Shown one piece after another: positions 35,214 to 45,058 of a stretch of 64,000 nt of DNA (positions are counted from its first letter, which is position 1; each line of letters starts with the position of its first letter). The position numbers were made by a program, and so were the translations under genes. The notes beneath the pieces were generated by a model. It saw nothing but the letters and a program-made list of their open reading frames with translations, ran no database searches and was not told the DNA's origin. The DNA is taken from NCBI RefSeq assembly GCF_010500895.1, contig NZ_JAAAWO010000006.1:62001-126000 (forward strand), in the 5' to 3' direction. The DNA comes from Alteromonas genovensis. Lineage in GTDB: Bacteria; Pseudomonadota; Gammaproteobacteria; Enterobacterales; Alteromonadaceae.

Positions 35214-36394
35214 AGTGCGCTTGCTCCTTGACCAAAGACCTGTTTAACACGGCGGTCTAGAAGTTGCTCTAGCGGCTTTTGCGATACAAGCTCGGTAGGA
35301 ATAGGGCGCGCCACATCAGTTTCTAGCAAGTTTTGTAAAGCGTTAACAAACCCGCTTACCTGGCTTTTCTCTGTATCAAACTTTTCAATAAGCAAGGTTT
35401 GTGCATATTGCAGAGACTGTTTATAAAGACCGGCGTCGGCAGTTAATGCACCAGATTGTGCGTGCATAAGCTGCAGTCGCAGTTGCTCTTTAATAAGGAA
35501 CTGCGCTTCTAGCGACAATACCGGCTCAATAGGGCCTTCAATAGATTTTACCGTTAAGAAGTCATCAACTAATGAGTGCCATACTTTTGCTAAGTTGTCT
35601 TTCCAGTCGTCGGTAGACTCAGAAAGGGCATTATCTGCAGCGTCTTTATCTTCAGGCTTTTCAAAAGTGTCTAAGGGCAGTTTATCAATTTGCGCTACCA
35701 TGCCAGTTAGCGCTAACGCTACCGAACTCTGCGACACAGGGTTTAGCTGCTGAAGGGTTTGAATATCTTGTGCTAATGCGGCGCGTACGGGCAATACCGA
35801 CGGATCGGCTAACGATTTTAAGCGTTTGTCAGCGTTTACTAGCAATAAGATAGCGGTGCGAACGTCGTTCTCTAGCCACAGCTTTCGCCCAGCCATACGC
35901 ACTAAATAGTCAGCTTCGGCAATAAGCCAGTCTGCTGGGCGACGCCCTTCCATTTGATTTAGTTGCTCAAGGGTAGACTCTGCTTGTAAAGACAGAGTTT
36001 CGTTTTGCTTTTGAAGATCGCTAATGGTGTCTTTTAAAGCGTCGTTATCACGAGCAATTCGGCTAAGCGTGCTGTTTACGTCGTCTTTTGCAGAAGCTAA
36101 TGCATTAATCTTTGCCGTAGTTTGCTGCTGTGCACTTGTCATAGAACTGCTGCTTGATTGCTGCTGCGTGTAATACCAGTAGCCAGCGCCGGCGAGGCCT
36201 ATTAATAATAAGAAGAGAATAAAAACGACAAACCACAGTAGGCCATTTCCAGATGACTTCTTTTTTGCCTTTTTGTTGGCGTCTGGCTTGGCAGTAGTTG
36301 TTGAATCTTCTGCATTGCGTTTTACATCGACACCAATCACTGCGTCATCAGTCTCTTTGCTATCTTGCACGCCATTATCTTTATTATCGGCCAT
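35210..36394 (-). CDS. hemX: HemX, membrane protein of the haem operon
   Basis: A 394-residue protein often labelled uroporphyrin-III C-methyltransferase but without a methyltransferase domain. A charged N-terminus (1-48) leads to one membrane helix (GLLWFVVFILFLLLIGLAGAG) and a coiled coil (about 90-150, ISDLQKQNETLSLQAESTLEQ), then a mainly helical domain with RRPADWLIAEADYLVRMAGRK, a family signature. Its ATG directly follows the hemD stop. The role is probably structural or regulatory in tetrapyrrole synthesis. Confidence 0.92.
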   Translation of the reverse strand: MADNKDNGVQDSKETDDAVIGVDVKRNAEDSTTTAKPDANKKAKKKSSGNGLLWFVVFILFLLLIGLAGAGYWYYTQQQSSSSSMTSAQQQTTAKINALASAKDDVNSTLSRIARDNDALKDTISDLQKQNETLSLQAESTLEQLNQMEGRRPADWLIAEADYLVRMAGRKLWLENDVRTAILLLVNADKRLKSLADPSVLPVRAALAQDIQTLQQLNPVSQSSVALALTGMVAQIDKLPLDTFEKPEDKDAADNALSESTDDWKDNLAKVWHSLVDDFLTVKSIEGPIEPVLSLEAQFLIKEQLRLQLMHAQSGALTADAGLYKQSLQYAQTLLIEKFDTEKSQVSGFVNALQNLLETDVARPIPTELVSQKPLEQLLDRRVKQVFGQGASAL

Positions 36395-37156
36395 TCAATA
36401 CTCCCAGTTGTCCTTTACCCAAGCAATCAACGCTTGGTCAGTGGCACGGTGGCATACAAACACCTCTGTCACTCCACGTTTTCTCAGCGATACGGCTATG
36501 CGTTCGCTAACCGTAAGCCAGGGCAGAGATAAAATTGCATGCCCTTGGCTGTGTATAAGTTGCATTGCCATTGCTTCGCTTGTAGCGATGATGCCGCGAA
36601 CATCTTCAACTTTCCAGCACTTTGTGTAAATTGGGTCAGTAAGTTGCTCGGTTCGGTATACGCAGAAGCTCTGACACGAGGCTCCTTTTGCAGTCAGTCC
36701 GTCAGCTATGAGCTGTCTACCGCCTTCTCCTTTTATAATAACCACTTGTTTGCCCTTTGCCTCATTGAGTAGAGGCATAGCCAATATACCTTCTGATGTA
36801 TGTATCTCAGGAGTCAGTATAACGAGCGGTGATATTTGCTGTGGTATAGCACAAAGGGCGTGATGAAGTTTTTTAGCAGTGGCATCACCAACGGCAATAA
36901 TTAACGGTAGGCTACTGTTAGGCACCGCTTTTTCAATCAGTGACTGCACCGCATCTTCAGCCGCATCAACAGCGTAAACACTGGTGACAATGATCACATC
37001 TACCCTCGTTTCTGCTAAAAATGTACTAATAGCATTGCGTTCCGATTTCACGTAAACAATGTCGCAGGTGGCCGCGCCCACTGCATCAAGCCCGGCAGCA
37101 TCAAACGCTTTTGCGCTAGAGGCAAGCTTTGGCAGAGGGCGGGTAAAAAGCAGCAC
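36395..37156 (-). CDS. hemD: Uroporphyrinogen-III synthase
   Basis: A 253-residue enzyme that closes and inverts ring D of hydroxymethylbilane to give uroporphyrinogen III. The family is poorly conserved, but LLFTRPLPKLASSAKAFDAAG at the start, DVIIVTSVYAVDAA and RGIIATSEAMAMQLI in the two lobes, together with the position right after hemC (10 bp), make the call secure. It uses a GTG start without a strong SD, so translation may depend on ribosomes coming from hemC. Confidence 0.92.
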   Translation of the reverse strand: MLLFTRPLPKLASSAKAFDAAGLDAVGAATCDIVYVKSERNAISTFLAETRVDVIIVTSVYAVDAAEDAVQSLIEKAVPNSSLPLIIAVGDATAKKLHHALCAIPQQISPLVILTPEIHTSEGILAMPLLNEAKGKQVVIIKGEGGRQLIADGLTAKGASCQSFCVYRTEQLTDPIYTKCWKVEDVRGIIATSEAMAMQLIHSQGHAILSLPWLTVSERIAVSLRKRGVTEVFVCHRATDQALIAWVKDNWEY

Positions 37157-37166
37157 TTGGGGTTAC

Positions 37167-38105
37167 TTACTCGTAAAGGGCTTTTAAAATTTCGCCAGCG
37201 CCTTGCTCTAGAAGCGCATCGGCAACTTCAACACCAATGTCTTTTGCTTTTTCTGCAGACGCGGTAGCCGAGGCAAACAGTAATGTTGTGCCATCGGGTT
37301 TTCCAACCATTCCGGTTAGTGTCAGTGTATTACCGTCGAGGGTAGCAAAACTACCAATAGGTACCTGACAGCCGCCTTCAAGACGCTCGTTCATTGCGCG
37401 CTCTGCAGTTACTCGCACATGAGTTTCGTCGTGGTTTAACGCGCTCAATAATTCAATAAGCTGGGAATCGTCGTTGCGACATTCAATGCCTACAGCGCCT
37501 TGGCCTACTGCTGGCAAAGACACTTCAGCTGGTAATGCCATTTTTATGCGGTCTTGCATGTTCAATCGAATAAGGCCCGCCGACGCTAAAATGATAGCGT
37601 CGTAGTCGCCGGCATCAAGTTTGGCTAATCGGGTATTAACGTTACCGCGCAAGTCTTTAATAATGAGGTCGGGGCGGTGTTTGCGAATTTGGCACTGACG
37701 GCGCAGGCTGCTGGTTCCAACTACGGCACCATTTGGCAAGGCATCTACGCTGTCATAGTGATTAGACACAAAAGCATCAAACGGATTTTCACGTTCGCAA
37801 ATGGCGTGTAACCCAAACTCCTCAGGGAACGCCACCGGTACATCTTTCATTGAGTGCACAGCAATGTCGGCTCGGCCTTCAAGCATGGCAATTTCAAGCT
37901 CTTTAATGAAAAGGCCTTTACCGCCAATTTTGGCAAGGGGTGTATCTAAAATCTTGTCGCCCTGCGTACTCATCGGCACCAACTCAACGGTTAGCGATGG
38001 ATAGTGCTTTAATAACTCTGCTTTCACATACTCGGCTTGCCATAGCGCTAGTGCACTTTTTCTGGTTGCAATTCGAATGGTGCGAGACGTACCTTGGTGA
38101 CTCAT
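37167..38105 (-). CDS. hemC: Hydroxymethylbilane synthase (porphobilinogen deaminase)
   Basis: A 312-residue enzyme joining four porphobilinogens. Seen are [55 protein letters not shown] with its substrate-binding arginines, and [13 protein letters not shown], whose Cys carries the dipyrromethane cofactor. It is the first gene of hemCDXY. The 268-bp region before it (38106-38373) also serves the divergent diguanylate cyclase. Confidence 0.97.
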   Translation of the reverse strand: MSHQGTSRTIRIATRKSALALWQAEYVKAELLKHYPSLTVELVPMSTQGDKILDTPLAKIGGKGLFIKELEIAMLEGRADIAVHSMKDVPVAFPEEFGLHAICERENPFDAFVSNHYDSVDALPNGAVVGTSSLRRQCQIRKHRPDLIIKDLRGNVNTRLAKLDAGDYDAIILASAGLIRLNMQDRIKMALPAEVSLPAVGQGAVGIECRNDDSQLIELLSALNHDETHVRVTAERAMNERLEGGCQVPIGSFATLDGNTLTLTGMVGKPDGTTLLFASATASAEKAKDIGVEVADALLEQGAGEILKALYE

Positions 38106-38373
38106 GATAATTCCACGCTATAAATAGTTAAAATGATGTCGATGCTAACACTAGGCTATAATGCTGCTCAAATTGGATGCGATACCTGACATTTAGAATT
38201 ATACTCAGGAAAACGTAAGCTATATTATACGCATATCAGACAAAAATGTGTTGAATTCACGTGGTTTTCCTCTGGTTTATATGGAACAAATGCATTGAGT
38301 CCCGCGTATTAAAATTTTAAAGAGGCACCGTCTGAAGTGCCACCACTACGTTTAATGAGTAAGAGCTAGGTAT

Positions 38374-39432
38374 ATGGAACATTCATTTCTACGCCACCTA
38401 TTAAAAGGCGCGCACAAGGACGAAGCTGAAGCAAGGCGTCGCCGCTTAACGTTGTATTTTATTTCCTATGTAGGTGGCACCCTCATGGCTATTATGGCGG
38501 GAATAAATGTAGGTGGTGATAACCCATTTTTAATTGCCGCGCTGGCAGTATCAGCCACGGTTATTTACCTTAACGTAATAGCCTCGCATATTTTTCCCCA
38601 CTCAGACGTTTCTTATTATGTAGCAGGTCTTATTGTTCTGTTTACTTTTAATGCGCTTATTTACACGGGGGGATACAACAATACCGGCCTGTATTTTTTA
38701 TACCCGCTTATCTTTGTTCAGATTATTGTAGTGAGCTTTAGGCCAGCGCTACTTTATGTAGCAGCCACCATGATGTTGGCTGTTGTTATGCTATTTAATC
38801 AGCATCTTATTTACGCACAATACGCTGAAGAAGACGTGTCCCGTTTTCTTATCTCTATGGGGTGCTTTATTTGCGTTGCCTTTATTGCGGAAAACTTTTG
38901 GCATCAGAGCAGAAAGGAAATGCTAGAAGAAAACCTAGAGCGCACGCGTCAGGCCAACACCGACCCCCTTACTAAACTGCCAAACCGACGATTCTTAGAA
39001 GCGGTATATTTTGAAAAAGTGTCGAAAGACCCCGTCAGCTACTTTCCACTCAGCACGGTTGTCGTTGATATAGACCACTTTAAAGTGATTAACGATTCCT
39101 ACGGACATGATGTGGGCGATGAAGTACTTATACAGTTTACCGAGATAATGAAAAGCGCAGTGCGCACAACGGACATTGTAGCGCGCACTGGTGGCGAAGA
39201 GTTTTTGGTGATATTTCCAAAAGCGACGTTGACTCAGGCGGTAAAATTAGCCGAGATTATTCGCGCTAAAGTGGAGGCCAAGCCTTTTGATAAAGGTGAT
39301 ATTCATCACAAGATAACGGCAAGTTTTGGCGTAGCAACCGCGTTAACCGATGGCAACATCAATGCGACATTAAAGCAGGCCGATGACAACTTGTATCAAG
39401 CTAAAAACAGCGGCAGAAACAAGGTTGTGTGA
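38374..39432 (+). CDS. Membrane diguanylate cyclase (GGDEF)
   Basis: A 352-residue protein with about six N-terminal membrane helices (residues 25-180) acting as sensor or anchor, then a GGDEF domain. TDPLTKLPNRRFLEA opens the domain, VVDIDHFKVINDSYGHDVGDEVL binds GTP and metal, and the active site is RTGGEEF, intact. No clear RxxD inhibitory site was found just before it. It should make cyclic di-GMP. It stands alone, divergent from hemC. The leader before it contains a small GGCAC/GTGCC hairpin near 38324 but nothing like a GEMM riboswitch. Confidence 0.9.
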   Translation: MEHSFLRHLLKGAHKDEAEARRRRLTLYFISYVGGTLMAIMAGINVGGDNPFLIAALAVSATVIYLNVIASHIFPHSDVSYYVAGLIVLFTFNALIYTGGYNNTGLYFLYPLIFVQIIVVSFRPALLYVAATMMLAVVMLFNQHLIYAQYAEEDVSRFLISMGCFICVAFIAENFWHQSRKEMLEENLERTRQANTDPLTKLPNRRFLEAVYFEKVSKDPVSYFPLSTVVVDIDHFKVINDSYGHDVGDEVLIQFTEIMKSAVRTTDIVARTGGEEFLVIFPKATLTQAVKLAEIIRAKVEAKPFDKGDIHHKITASFGVATALTDGNINATLKQADDNLYQAKNSGRNKVV

Positions 39433-39549
39433 GGTTCAGGGCTTAAGGCTTAAGTTAAAACAGCCAGACACGTTCTCTTAAGCCCGGCTTTTCAAAACGC
39501 AAGCCCATAAAACCTGAGCTCACAAAACCTCATTCCATACAAAGCACTC

Positions 39550-40221
39550 TTACGAAAGCACCGACTGCAGCCATGCGCTGATATCATTCAACTCCTGCAT
39601 GCATACGTTATGCTGCATCGTGTAGGTTTGCCATGTGGCGTTAAATACGTTTTCTGTCATGGTTTTAAACGCGGCATTACCCATAAATACAGGTACCACT
39701 TCGTCTTGCTCTCCGTGAGCCATCATTACCGGTGTTTGTTTATTAATGTCGTTGGCTTGATTTGCTAGCAATGAGGGTTCACACATATAAGTGGATAACG
39801 CCAACACACCTGCCAGTTTTGCGTTAAATCGAGGAGCAAGATGCAACGCAATTACGCCGCCTTGTGAAAAGCCTGCAAGCACAATGCGATTTGCGGGAAT
39901 GCCGCTGTCTATTTGCGCGTTAATCAGCTGCTCTACCAGACGTGCAGATTCTTCTACGCCATCTAAATCGGCGCGACTTTCAAAATCGAGAGACTTTATA
40001 TCGTACCAAGCTCGCATTCTCATACCGCCGTTAATAGTAACAGGGCGTTCAGGAGCGTGAGGAAAAAGAAACTTAATTGCCATAGAGCCTGGAAGCTTGA
40101 GTTCTGGAACAATTGGCGCGAAACCATGCCCTGAATCGCCGAGGCCGTGTAACCAAATAACGCAGGCATCTGGTGTGGAAGAAGGCGTGTTTTCTACACA
40201 GGGTAAAAGTGGTTGGGTCAT
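39550..40221 (-). CDS. Carboxylesterase / acyl-protein thioesterase-like alpha/beta-hydrolase
   Basis: A 223-residue cytoplasmic hydrolase of the phospholipase/carboxylesterase group. ACVIWLHGLGDSGHGFAPIVPEL is the oxyanion-hole motif; the nucleophile is in VLAGFSQGGVIAL, the Asp in AHGEQDEVVPVF and the His in MQHNVCMQE. The ATG at 40221 starts at the family N-terminus; the longer frame from 40260 does not add conserved sequence. Relatives hydrolyse short esters or thioesters. It is a single gene. Confidence 0.87.
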   Translation of the reverse strand: MTQPLLPCVENTPSSTPDACVIWLHGLGDSGHGFAPIVPELKLPGSMAIKFLFPHAPERPVTINGGMRMRAWYDIKSLDFESRADLDGVEESARLVEQLINAQIDSGIPANRIVLAGFSQGGVIALHLAPRFNAKLAGVLALSTYMCEPSLLANQANDINKQTPVMMAHGEQDEVVPVFMGNAAFKTMTENVFNATWQTYTMQHNVCMQELNDISAWLQSVLS

Positions 40222-40436
40222 TGTCTCTGTTCCTAGTGAGTTATTATTCACAACCTTCATCGGCGGGTTGTTTCGTTGTGATTCATTCTGCTATCTAAAA
40301 ACACGTAATAAACCTGACTCACTTTCTCGAAACACAGCGACAGGGTATTTGCTTACGTGATAGTTACGGCATGAACATCCAATATGCTATCATTGACATA
40401 TAAAATCACCATACTTTAACAAAACTTTATTATTAC

Positions 40437-41078
40437 ATGGCCTCACTACTCGGTAATTTGTTTATTCTTGCAGCTCCCTCTGGGGCTGGAAAATCTAGCC
40501 TTATCAAGGCATTAATGGAAAAGTATGAGGGCAATGCTAACACCCCCATGCAGGTGTCTGTATCGCACACCACACGACAACCTCGGCCTGGCGAAGTAGA
40601 CGGGGTGCACTATCATTTTGTTACACGCGAACAGTTTGAAGCGTTAATCGAGCAAGGCGTTTTCTTTGAATACGCGGAAGTGTTTGGTAATTATTACGGT
40701 ACGTCGCGAGTGACTATCGAGCAAACGCTGTATCGTGGAATAGACGTATTCCTAGACATCGATTGGCAAGGTGCGCGGCAAGTGACAAAGCTAATGCCCG
40801 ATACCTGCGGCATCTTCATTTTACCGCCATCATTAGATGTTTTAGAGCAACGCTTGAATCACCGCGGCCAAGACAGCGATGAAGTTATTGCTAGTCGTAT
40901 GGCGAAGGCTGTGGATGAAATGTCCCACTTTAACGAGTTCGGCCACATCATTATTAACGATGACTTTGCTACGGCATTAAATGAATTAGAGGCAATTGTG
41001 ACTGCCCAGCGCCTGCGCTCTGCAAAGCAACAAATTCGCCATCAGCCACTATTCGACTCGCTGCTAGGTACTGCTTAG
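40437..41078 (+). CDS. gmk: Guanylate kinase
   Basis: A 213-residue enzyme phosphorylating GMP to GDP. The P-loop is [33 protein letters not shown] binds GMP, followed by [15 protein letters not shown] and [10 protein letters not shown]. The length is normal. It precedes rpoZ-spoT as in other gammaproteobacteria, but a strong hairpin separates it from rpoZ. Confidence 0.97.
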   Translation: MASLLGNLFILAAPSGAGKSSLIKALMEKYEGNANTPMQVSVSHTTRQPRPGEVDGVHYHFVTREQFEALIEQGVFFEYAEVFGNYYGTSRVTIEQTLYRGIDVFLDIDWQGARQVTKLMPDTCGIFILPPSLDVLEQRLNHRGQDSDEVIASRMAKAVDEMSHFNEFGHIIINDDFATALNELEAIVTAQRLRSAKQQIRHQPLFDSLLGTA

Positions 41079-41123
41079 TAGGCACTGCAAAACTCAATTA
41101 ACACTCAGTGCTCGCGCTTCTCC

Positions 41124-41158
41124 TAACACAGTAGGATCGGCGCGATCCTACTGTGTTA
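41124..41158 (+). terminator. Very strong hairpin after gmk
   Basis: TAACACAGTAGGATCG and its exact complement separated by only 3 nt: 16-bp arms, loop GCG. It lies 45 bp after the gmk stop. The T-rich tail (TATATTTC) is modest. Confidence 0.8.
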
Positions 41159-41253
41159 TATTTCAACAAAGTGCTAGGATCGCAATTGGTATGCGTGTAT
41201 ACTGCGTGGCTGTTTTTTGTATTCCTCGCTCAACCTGATTTTCGGAGAAATAG

Positions 41254-41526
41254 ATGGCTCGCGTAACTGTAGAAGATGCCGTAGATAAAATTGGTAACCG
41301 CTTTGACCTAGTGCTAGTTGCTGCTCGTCGTGCACGTCAAATCGCCACTGGCGGGAGAGACCCTATGGTTGACGTTCAAAACGACAAGCCAACCGTAACG
41401 GCTTTGCGTGAAATTGAAGAAGGTTTGGTTACAGCAGCCACCCTTGAACAAGATGCTCTTCAAACACAAGAGCGTGAAGACAACGTAGAGTTTTCTTCTG
41501 TTGCGAATATCCTATCTGAACAGTAA
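41254..41526 (+). CDS. rpoZ: RNA polymerase omega subunit
   Basis: A 90-residue protein beginning [29 protein letters not shown], the standard omega sequence, with [25 protein letters not shown]. It helps assemble RNA polymerase and takes part in ppGpp binding. CGGAGAAATAG before the ATG gives the SD. It stands between gmk and spoT and has its own promoter region and tandem terminators. Confidence 0.97.
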   Translation: MARVTVEDAVDKIGNRFDLVLVAARRARQIATGGRDPMVDVQNDKPTVTALREIEEGLVTAATLEQDALQTQEREDNVEFSSVANILSEQ

Positions 41527-41545
41527 ATTCTATTCAGATAGACGA

Positions 41546-41618
41546 TGTAACCAACCCTTTTTAGGGCGGTTACATGCAAATTTGCGCCAGTGCTTTGAAA
41601 AAAGCACTGGCGCTTTGC
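41546..41618 (+). terminator. Tandem hairpins after rpoZ
   Basis: The first is TGTAACC...CCCT / AGGG...GGTTACA (41546-41574). The second has perfect 13-bp arms GCGCCAGTGCTTT / AAAGCACTGGCGC (41584-41613) followed by TTTGCTTTT. The second is the likely terminator. Confidence 0.8.
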
Positions 41619-41692
41619 TTTTAGCGTATTGGATTAATGCGAAAATAAACGTATTCTAAGGGTAATACTGGAATTAGGGGCCATTTTACACT

Positions 41693-43804
41693 GTGTATTT
41701 GTTTGAAGGTTTAAAGCAGAAAGTTGTTAAGTATTTGCCCGCTGATTTAGTGCAGCTGGTTCAAGATGCCTTCATTCTGGCTCAAGAGGCCCACGATGGT
41801 CAAATGCGTTCTAGTGGCGACCCGTACATCACACACCCTGTCGCAGTAGCCAGCATACTTGCCGATATGCATCTGGACCATGAAACCCTCATGGCTGCTT
41901 TACTACACGATGTTATTGAAGATACTCACTACAGTCAGGACGACCTTGCCAAAGCCTTTGGCGATACGGTTGCTGAACTGGTAGAGGGTGTAAGTAAACT
42001 AGATAAAATTGCATTTAGCAGCAAACAAGAAGCGCAGGCAGAAAACTTCCGTAAAATGATGATGGCCATGGTACAAGACATCAGGGTTATTCTTATTAAG
42101 CTTGCCGATCGAACCCACAATATGAGAACGCTGGGGTCTTTGCGACCAGACAAGCGCCGTCGCATTGCTCTTGAAACGTTAGAGATTTATTCGCCTATTG
42201 CCCACCGCTTGGGTATCCACGATATTAAAAATGAGCTTGAAGACTTGGGTTTCCAAGCGATGTATCCCATGCGTCATCGTGCGCTAAAATCTGCAGTGCG
42301 CCAGGCTAGAGGCAATCGAAAAGAAATTATCGAGAATATTCGCGAAGAGCTGAGTCTTCGGTTAGATGCGTATGGCATTGAATCTAACGTGTTAGGCCGT
42401 GAAAAACATTTGTACTCTATTTATCGAAAGATGAAAAACAAAGAGCTTATGTTCGGCGAGGTCATGGACGTATATGCATTTCGCATCGTGGTGGATTCTG
42501 TAGACAACTGCTATCGAGCATTTGGTGCCATGCACGGCTTGTATAAGCCTATTGAAAACCGCTTCAAGGACTATATTGCGATTCCTCGTACCAACGGCTA
42601 TCAGTCGCTGCATACTTCACTTATCGGCCCCCATGGTATTCCGGTGGAAGTTCAAATTAGAACCCACGAAATGGACCAAATGGCAGACAAAGGCGTTGCC
42701 GCGCACTGGCTTTATAAAGAGCCTGGTGACAGTGGCACCACAGCGCAAATGCGGGCCAGAAAATGGGCACAAAGCCTATTAGAACTTCAGCAATCAGCAA
42801 GTTCGTCGTTTGAATTTATCGAATCGGTAAAAACAGACTTGTTCCCGGATGAAATTTACGTATTTACTCCCGATGGCCGCATTATAGAACTTCCTATGGG
42901 CGCAACTGCTGTGGACTTTGCTTATGCAGTTCACTCCGATGTAGGTAACACCTGTGTTGGCGTGCGTGTAGAGCGTCGTAATTTCAGTTTAAGTAAGCCA
43001 CTAGAAAATGGGCAGACGGTAGAAATTATTACCTCGCCACGGGCAAAGCCTAATGCAAACTGGCTTAACTTTGTGGTGAGCGCCCGAGCACGCACTCGCA
43101 TTCGCCAGTATTTGCGTAAGCAGCATTCTCAAGAAGCTGTGAATATGGGTAACCGTTTATTACGACATGCCCTTGGCAGTGTGAAATTAGATGAAATTCC
43201 CCATGCAGACATTGACCGCGTGGTGGCTGAAACGAAGCATTCCGATTTTGATGCTTTGTTAGTGGATATCGGCCTTGGCAACGAGTTAAGTGCCATTGTG
43301 GCGCGGCGTTTATTGGGCGAGAGCACAACCGATCTATCCAATAAGAAAGGCAACGTCGCTATTCGCGGTACAGAAGGCTTGTTAGTGAATTATTCTCGTT
43401 GCTGCCACCCCATACCCGATGACGAAATTGTTGCTGTGCTAAGTCCTGGTCGAGGCATGACCATACACCAAACGGGCTGTAATAATATTCGCAAGCTAAG
43501 CAAAGAAGAGCCGCAGCGCGTGCTGCCTATGCAATGGGACGATGAACCTCAGGGTGAGTTTAAAGCGTCACTTCGCATTGAGCTGATTAACCATCAAGGT
43601 ACGCTGGCAACGTTAACAAACACTATCTCTGGGTGTGAGTCCAATATTATTGGTCTGCAAACCGAAGAGAAAGAGAGTAACATCTACTTTATTGACCTAG
43701 AGCTAACCACGCACAATCGCGTGCACCTGGCCCGCGTTATGAAGAAAATACGCACCATGCCAGAGGTTCAAAGAGTGTCTCGTCACAGTCAATCTCGACA
43801 CTAA
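41693..43804 (+). CDS. spoT: Bifunctional (p)ppGpp synthetase/hydrolase SpoT
   Basis: A 703-residue stringent-response enzyme. The HD hydrolase domain (about 20-180) contains HPVAVASILADM and ALLHDVIEDT. The synthetase domain (about 230-340) has YSIYRKMKNK and PRTNGYQSLHTSLIGPHG. A TGS domain (DEIYVFTPDGRIIELPMGA) and a C-terminal ACT domain (SLRIELINHQGTLATLTNTIS) follow. The start is a GTG, matching the MYLFEGL N-terminus of other SpoTs. The conserved HD suggests active hydrolysis. It is the first gene of spoT-ridA-trmH. Confidence 0.97.
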   Translation: MYLFEGLKQKVVKYLPADLVQLVQDAFILAQEAHDGQMRSSGDPYITHPVAVASILADMHLDHETLMAALLHDVIEDTHYSQDDLAKAFGDTVAELVEGVSKLDKIAFSSKQEAQAENFRKMMMAMVQDIRVILIKLADRTHNMRTLGSLRPDKRRRIALETLEIYSPIAHRLGIHDIKNELEDLGFQAMYPMRHRALKSAVRQARGNRKEIIENIREELSLRLDAYGIESNVLGREKHLYSIYRKMKNKELMFGEVMDVYAFRIVVDSVDNCYRAFGAMHGLYKPIENRFKDYIAIPRTNGYQSLHTSLIGPHGIPVEVQIRTHEMDQMADKGVAAHWLYKEPGDSGTTAQMRARKWAQSLLELQQSASSSFEFIESVKTDLFPDEIYVFTPDGRIIELPMGATAVDFAYAVHSDVGNTCVGVRVERRNFSLSKPLENGQTVEIITSPRAKPNANWLNFVVSARARTRIRQYLRKQHSQEAVNMGNRLLRHALGSVKLDEIPHADIDRVVAETKHSDFDALLVDIGLGNELSAIVARRLLGESTTDLSNKKGNVAIRGTEGLLVNYSRCCHPIPDDEIVAVLSPGRGMTIHQTGCNNIRKLSKEEPQRVLPMQWDDEPQGEFKASLRIELINHQGTLATLTNTISGCESNIIGLQTEEKESNIYFIDLELTTHNRVHLARVMKKIRTMPEVQRVSRHSQSRH

Positions 43805-43828
43805 TTTTATCAAAATTTAGGAATATTT

Positions 43829-44215
43829 ATGTCTAAGTCTATTATTCAGACCGATAAGGCACCTGCTGCTATTGGTACTTACAGCCAAGCGGCTAAAGCC
43901 GGCACTACGGTATATGTTTCAGGTCAAATTCCACTTGTACCAGAAACAATGGAAATGGTGTCTGAAGAGTTCGAAGCACAAGCCGTTCAGGTATTTGAAA
44001 ACCTAAAAGCAGTGTGTGAAGCAGCTGGCGGCACCACTAACGATTTAGTAAAGGTAAACATCTTTCTCATCGATTTAGGTCACTTTGCGTTAGTGAACGA
44101 AATAATGAGCCGTTATTTCAACCAGCCTTACCCAGCTCGTGCTGCGGTACAGGTGTCTGCACTACCTAAAGGCGCTCAAATAGAGATAGACGGAGTTATG
44201 GAGCTGCCGGAGTAA
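43829..44215 (+). CDS. ridA: RidA-family 2-iminobutanoate/2-iminopropanoate deaminase
   Basis: A 128-residue Rid/YjgF protein. [31 protein letters not shown] and the C-terminal [21 protein letters not shown] with the catalytic Arg are all present. It removes reactive enamine/imine intermediates made by PLP enzymes. It lies 24 bp after spoT and 3 bp before trmH, in the common gammaproteobacterial order. Confidence 0.95.
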   Translation: MSKSIIQTDKAPAAIGTYSQAAKAGTTVYVSGQIPLVPETMEMVSEEFEAQAVQVFENLKAVCEAAGGTTNDLVKVNIFLIDLGHFALVNEIMSRYFNQPYPARAAVQVSALPKGAQIEIDGVMELPE

Positions 44216-44218
44216 GCC

Positions 44219-44926
44219 ATGTCGCCAGAGCGTTATCAGCGCATACGATCTGTGCTGGACAAAAGGCAAACCGACCTTACGGTTTGCTTAGAAAATGTGC
44301 ATAAACCACATAATGTGTCAGCTGTCGTGCGCACCTGCGATGCCGTAGGCATTCATCGTGTGCACACGGTGTGGGAAAAGAAATACCAATTTCGTGGCGG
44401 TACCGCCATGGGCAGTCAAGATTGGGTGCGTCAAACCAATCACGACAATATTGGTAGTGCCATGGACACATTGAAAGCGCAGAATATGCAGGTGCTGGTT
44501 ACTCACTTGTCTGACTCGGCTATCGATTTTCGCGATGTGGATTACACCAAACCCACCGCCATTTTGTTTGGTCAGGAAAAATACGGTGCCACTGACGAAG
44601 CTATTGGCCTTGCCGATCAGGACATTGTTATTCCTATGATGGGCATGGTGCAGTCGCTAAACGTGTCTGTAGCGGCAGCGCTTGTGCTTTATGAAGCCCA
44701 GCGCCAGCGCACTATTGCCGGTATGTACAACAACCAGCAATTACCAGAGGAAGAGTGCCAAGCATTGGCATTTCAAAATGGTTATCCGCGTTTGTTTAAG
44801 TTATGCACACGCAAAGGCCTGCCTTATCCCGCAATCAATAACATGGGTGAAGTGATTGCCGATGAAAGTTGGTGGCGTGAAATGCAAATAACCAAAGCTG
44901 AGGCTGAAGCACTAGAAGCCAACTAG
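44219..44926 (+). CDS. trmH: tRNA (guanosine-18-2'-O)-methyltransferase
   Basis: A 235-residue SPOUT methyltransferase. LTVCLENVHKPHNVSAVVRTCDAVGI is motif 1, ILFGQEKYGATDEA motif 2, and IPMMGMVQSLNVSVAAALVLYEA motif 3, with the SAM-binding knot. It methylates G18 of tRNAs. The C-terminal extension (CQALAFQNGYPRLFKLCTRK) is typical of TrmH. It is probably cotranscribed with ridA. Confidence 0.95.
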   Translation: MSPERYQRIRSVLDKRQTDLTVCLENVHKPHNVSAVVRTCDAVGIHRVHTVWEKKYQFRGGTAMGSQDWVRQTNHDNIGSAMDTLKAQNMQVLVTHLSDSAIDFRDVDYTKPTAILFGQEKYGATDEAIGLADQDIVIPMMGMVQSLNVSVAAALVLYEAQRQRTIAGMYNNQQLPEEECQALAFQNGYPRLFKLCTRKGLPYPAINNMGEVIADESWWREMQITKAEAEALEAN

Positions 44927-45058
44927 CAAGTGGTGTAAGCCTAAGGCCAGTCAGTAAAAACTGGCCTAAAGCGTACTCGCCAACCCCGCAACAATCCTTT
45001 ACACTTCATTTATCGTTTTAGTATCACAATCAACCGTTTGAATTGAGGATTAGGCTGC

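Noticed and set aside
38106-38373. Possible c-di-GMP riboswitch before the diguanylate cyclase gene
   Set aside because: Only a 5-bp hairpin (GGCAC/GTGCC) is visible; the conserved GEMM core is absent.
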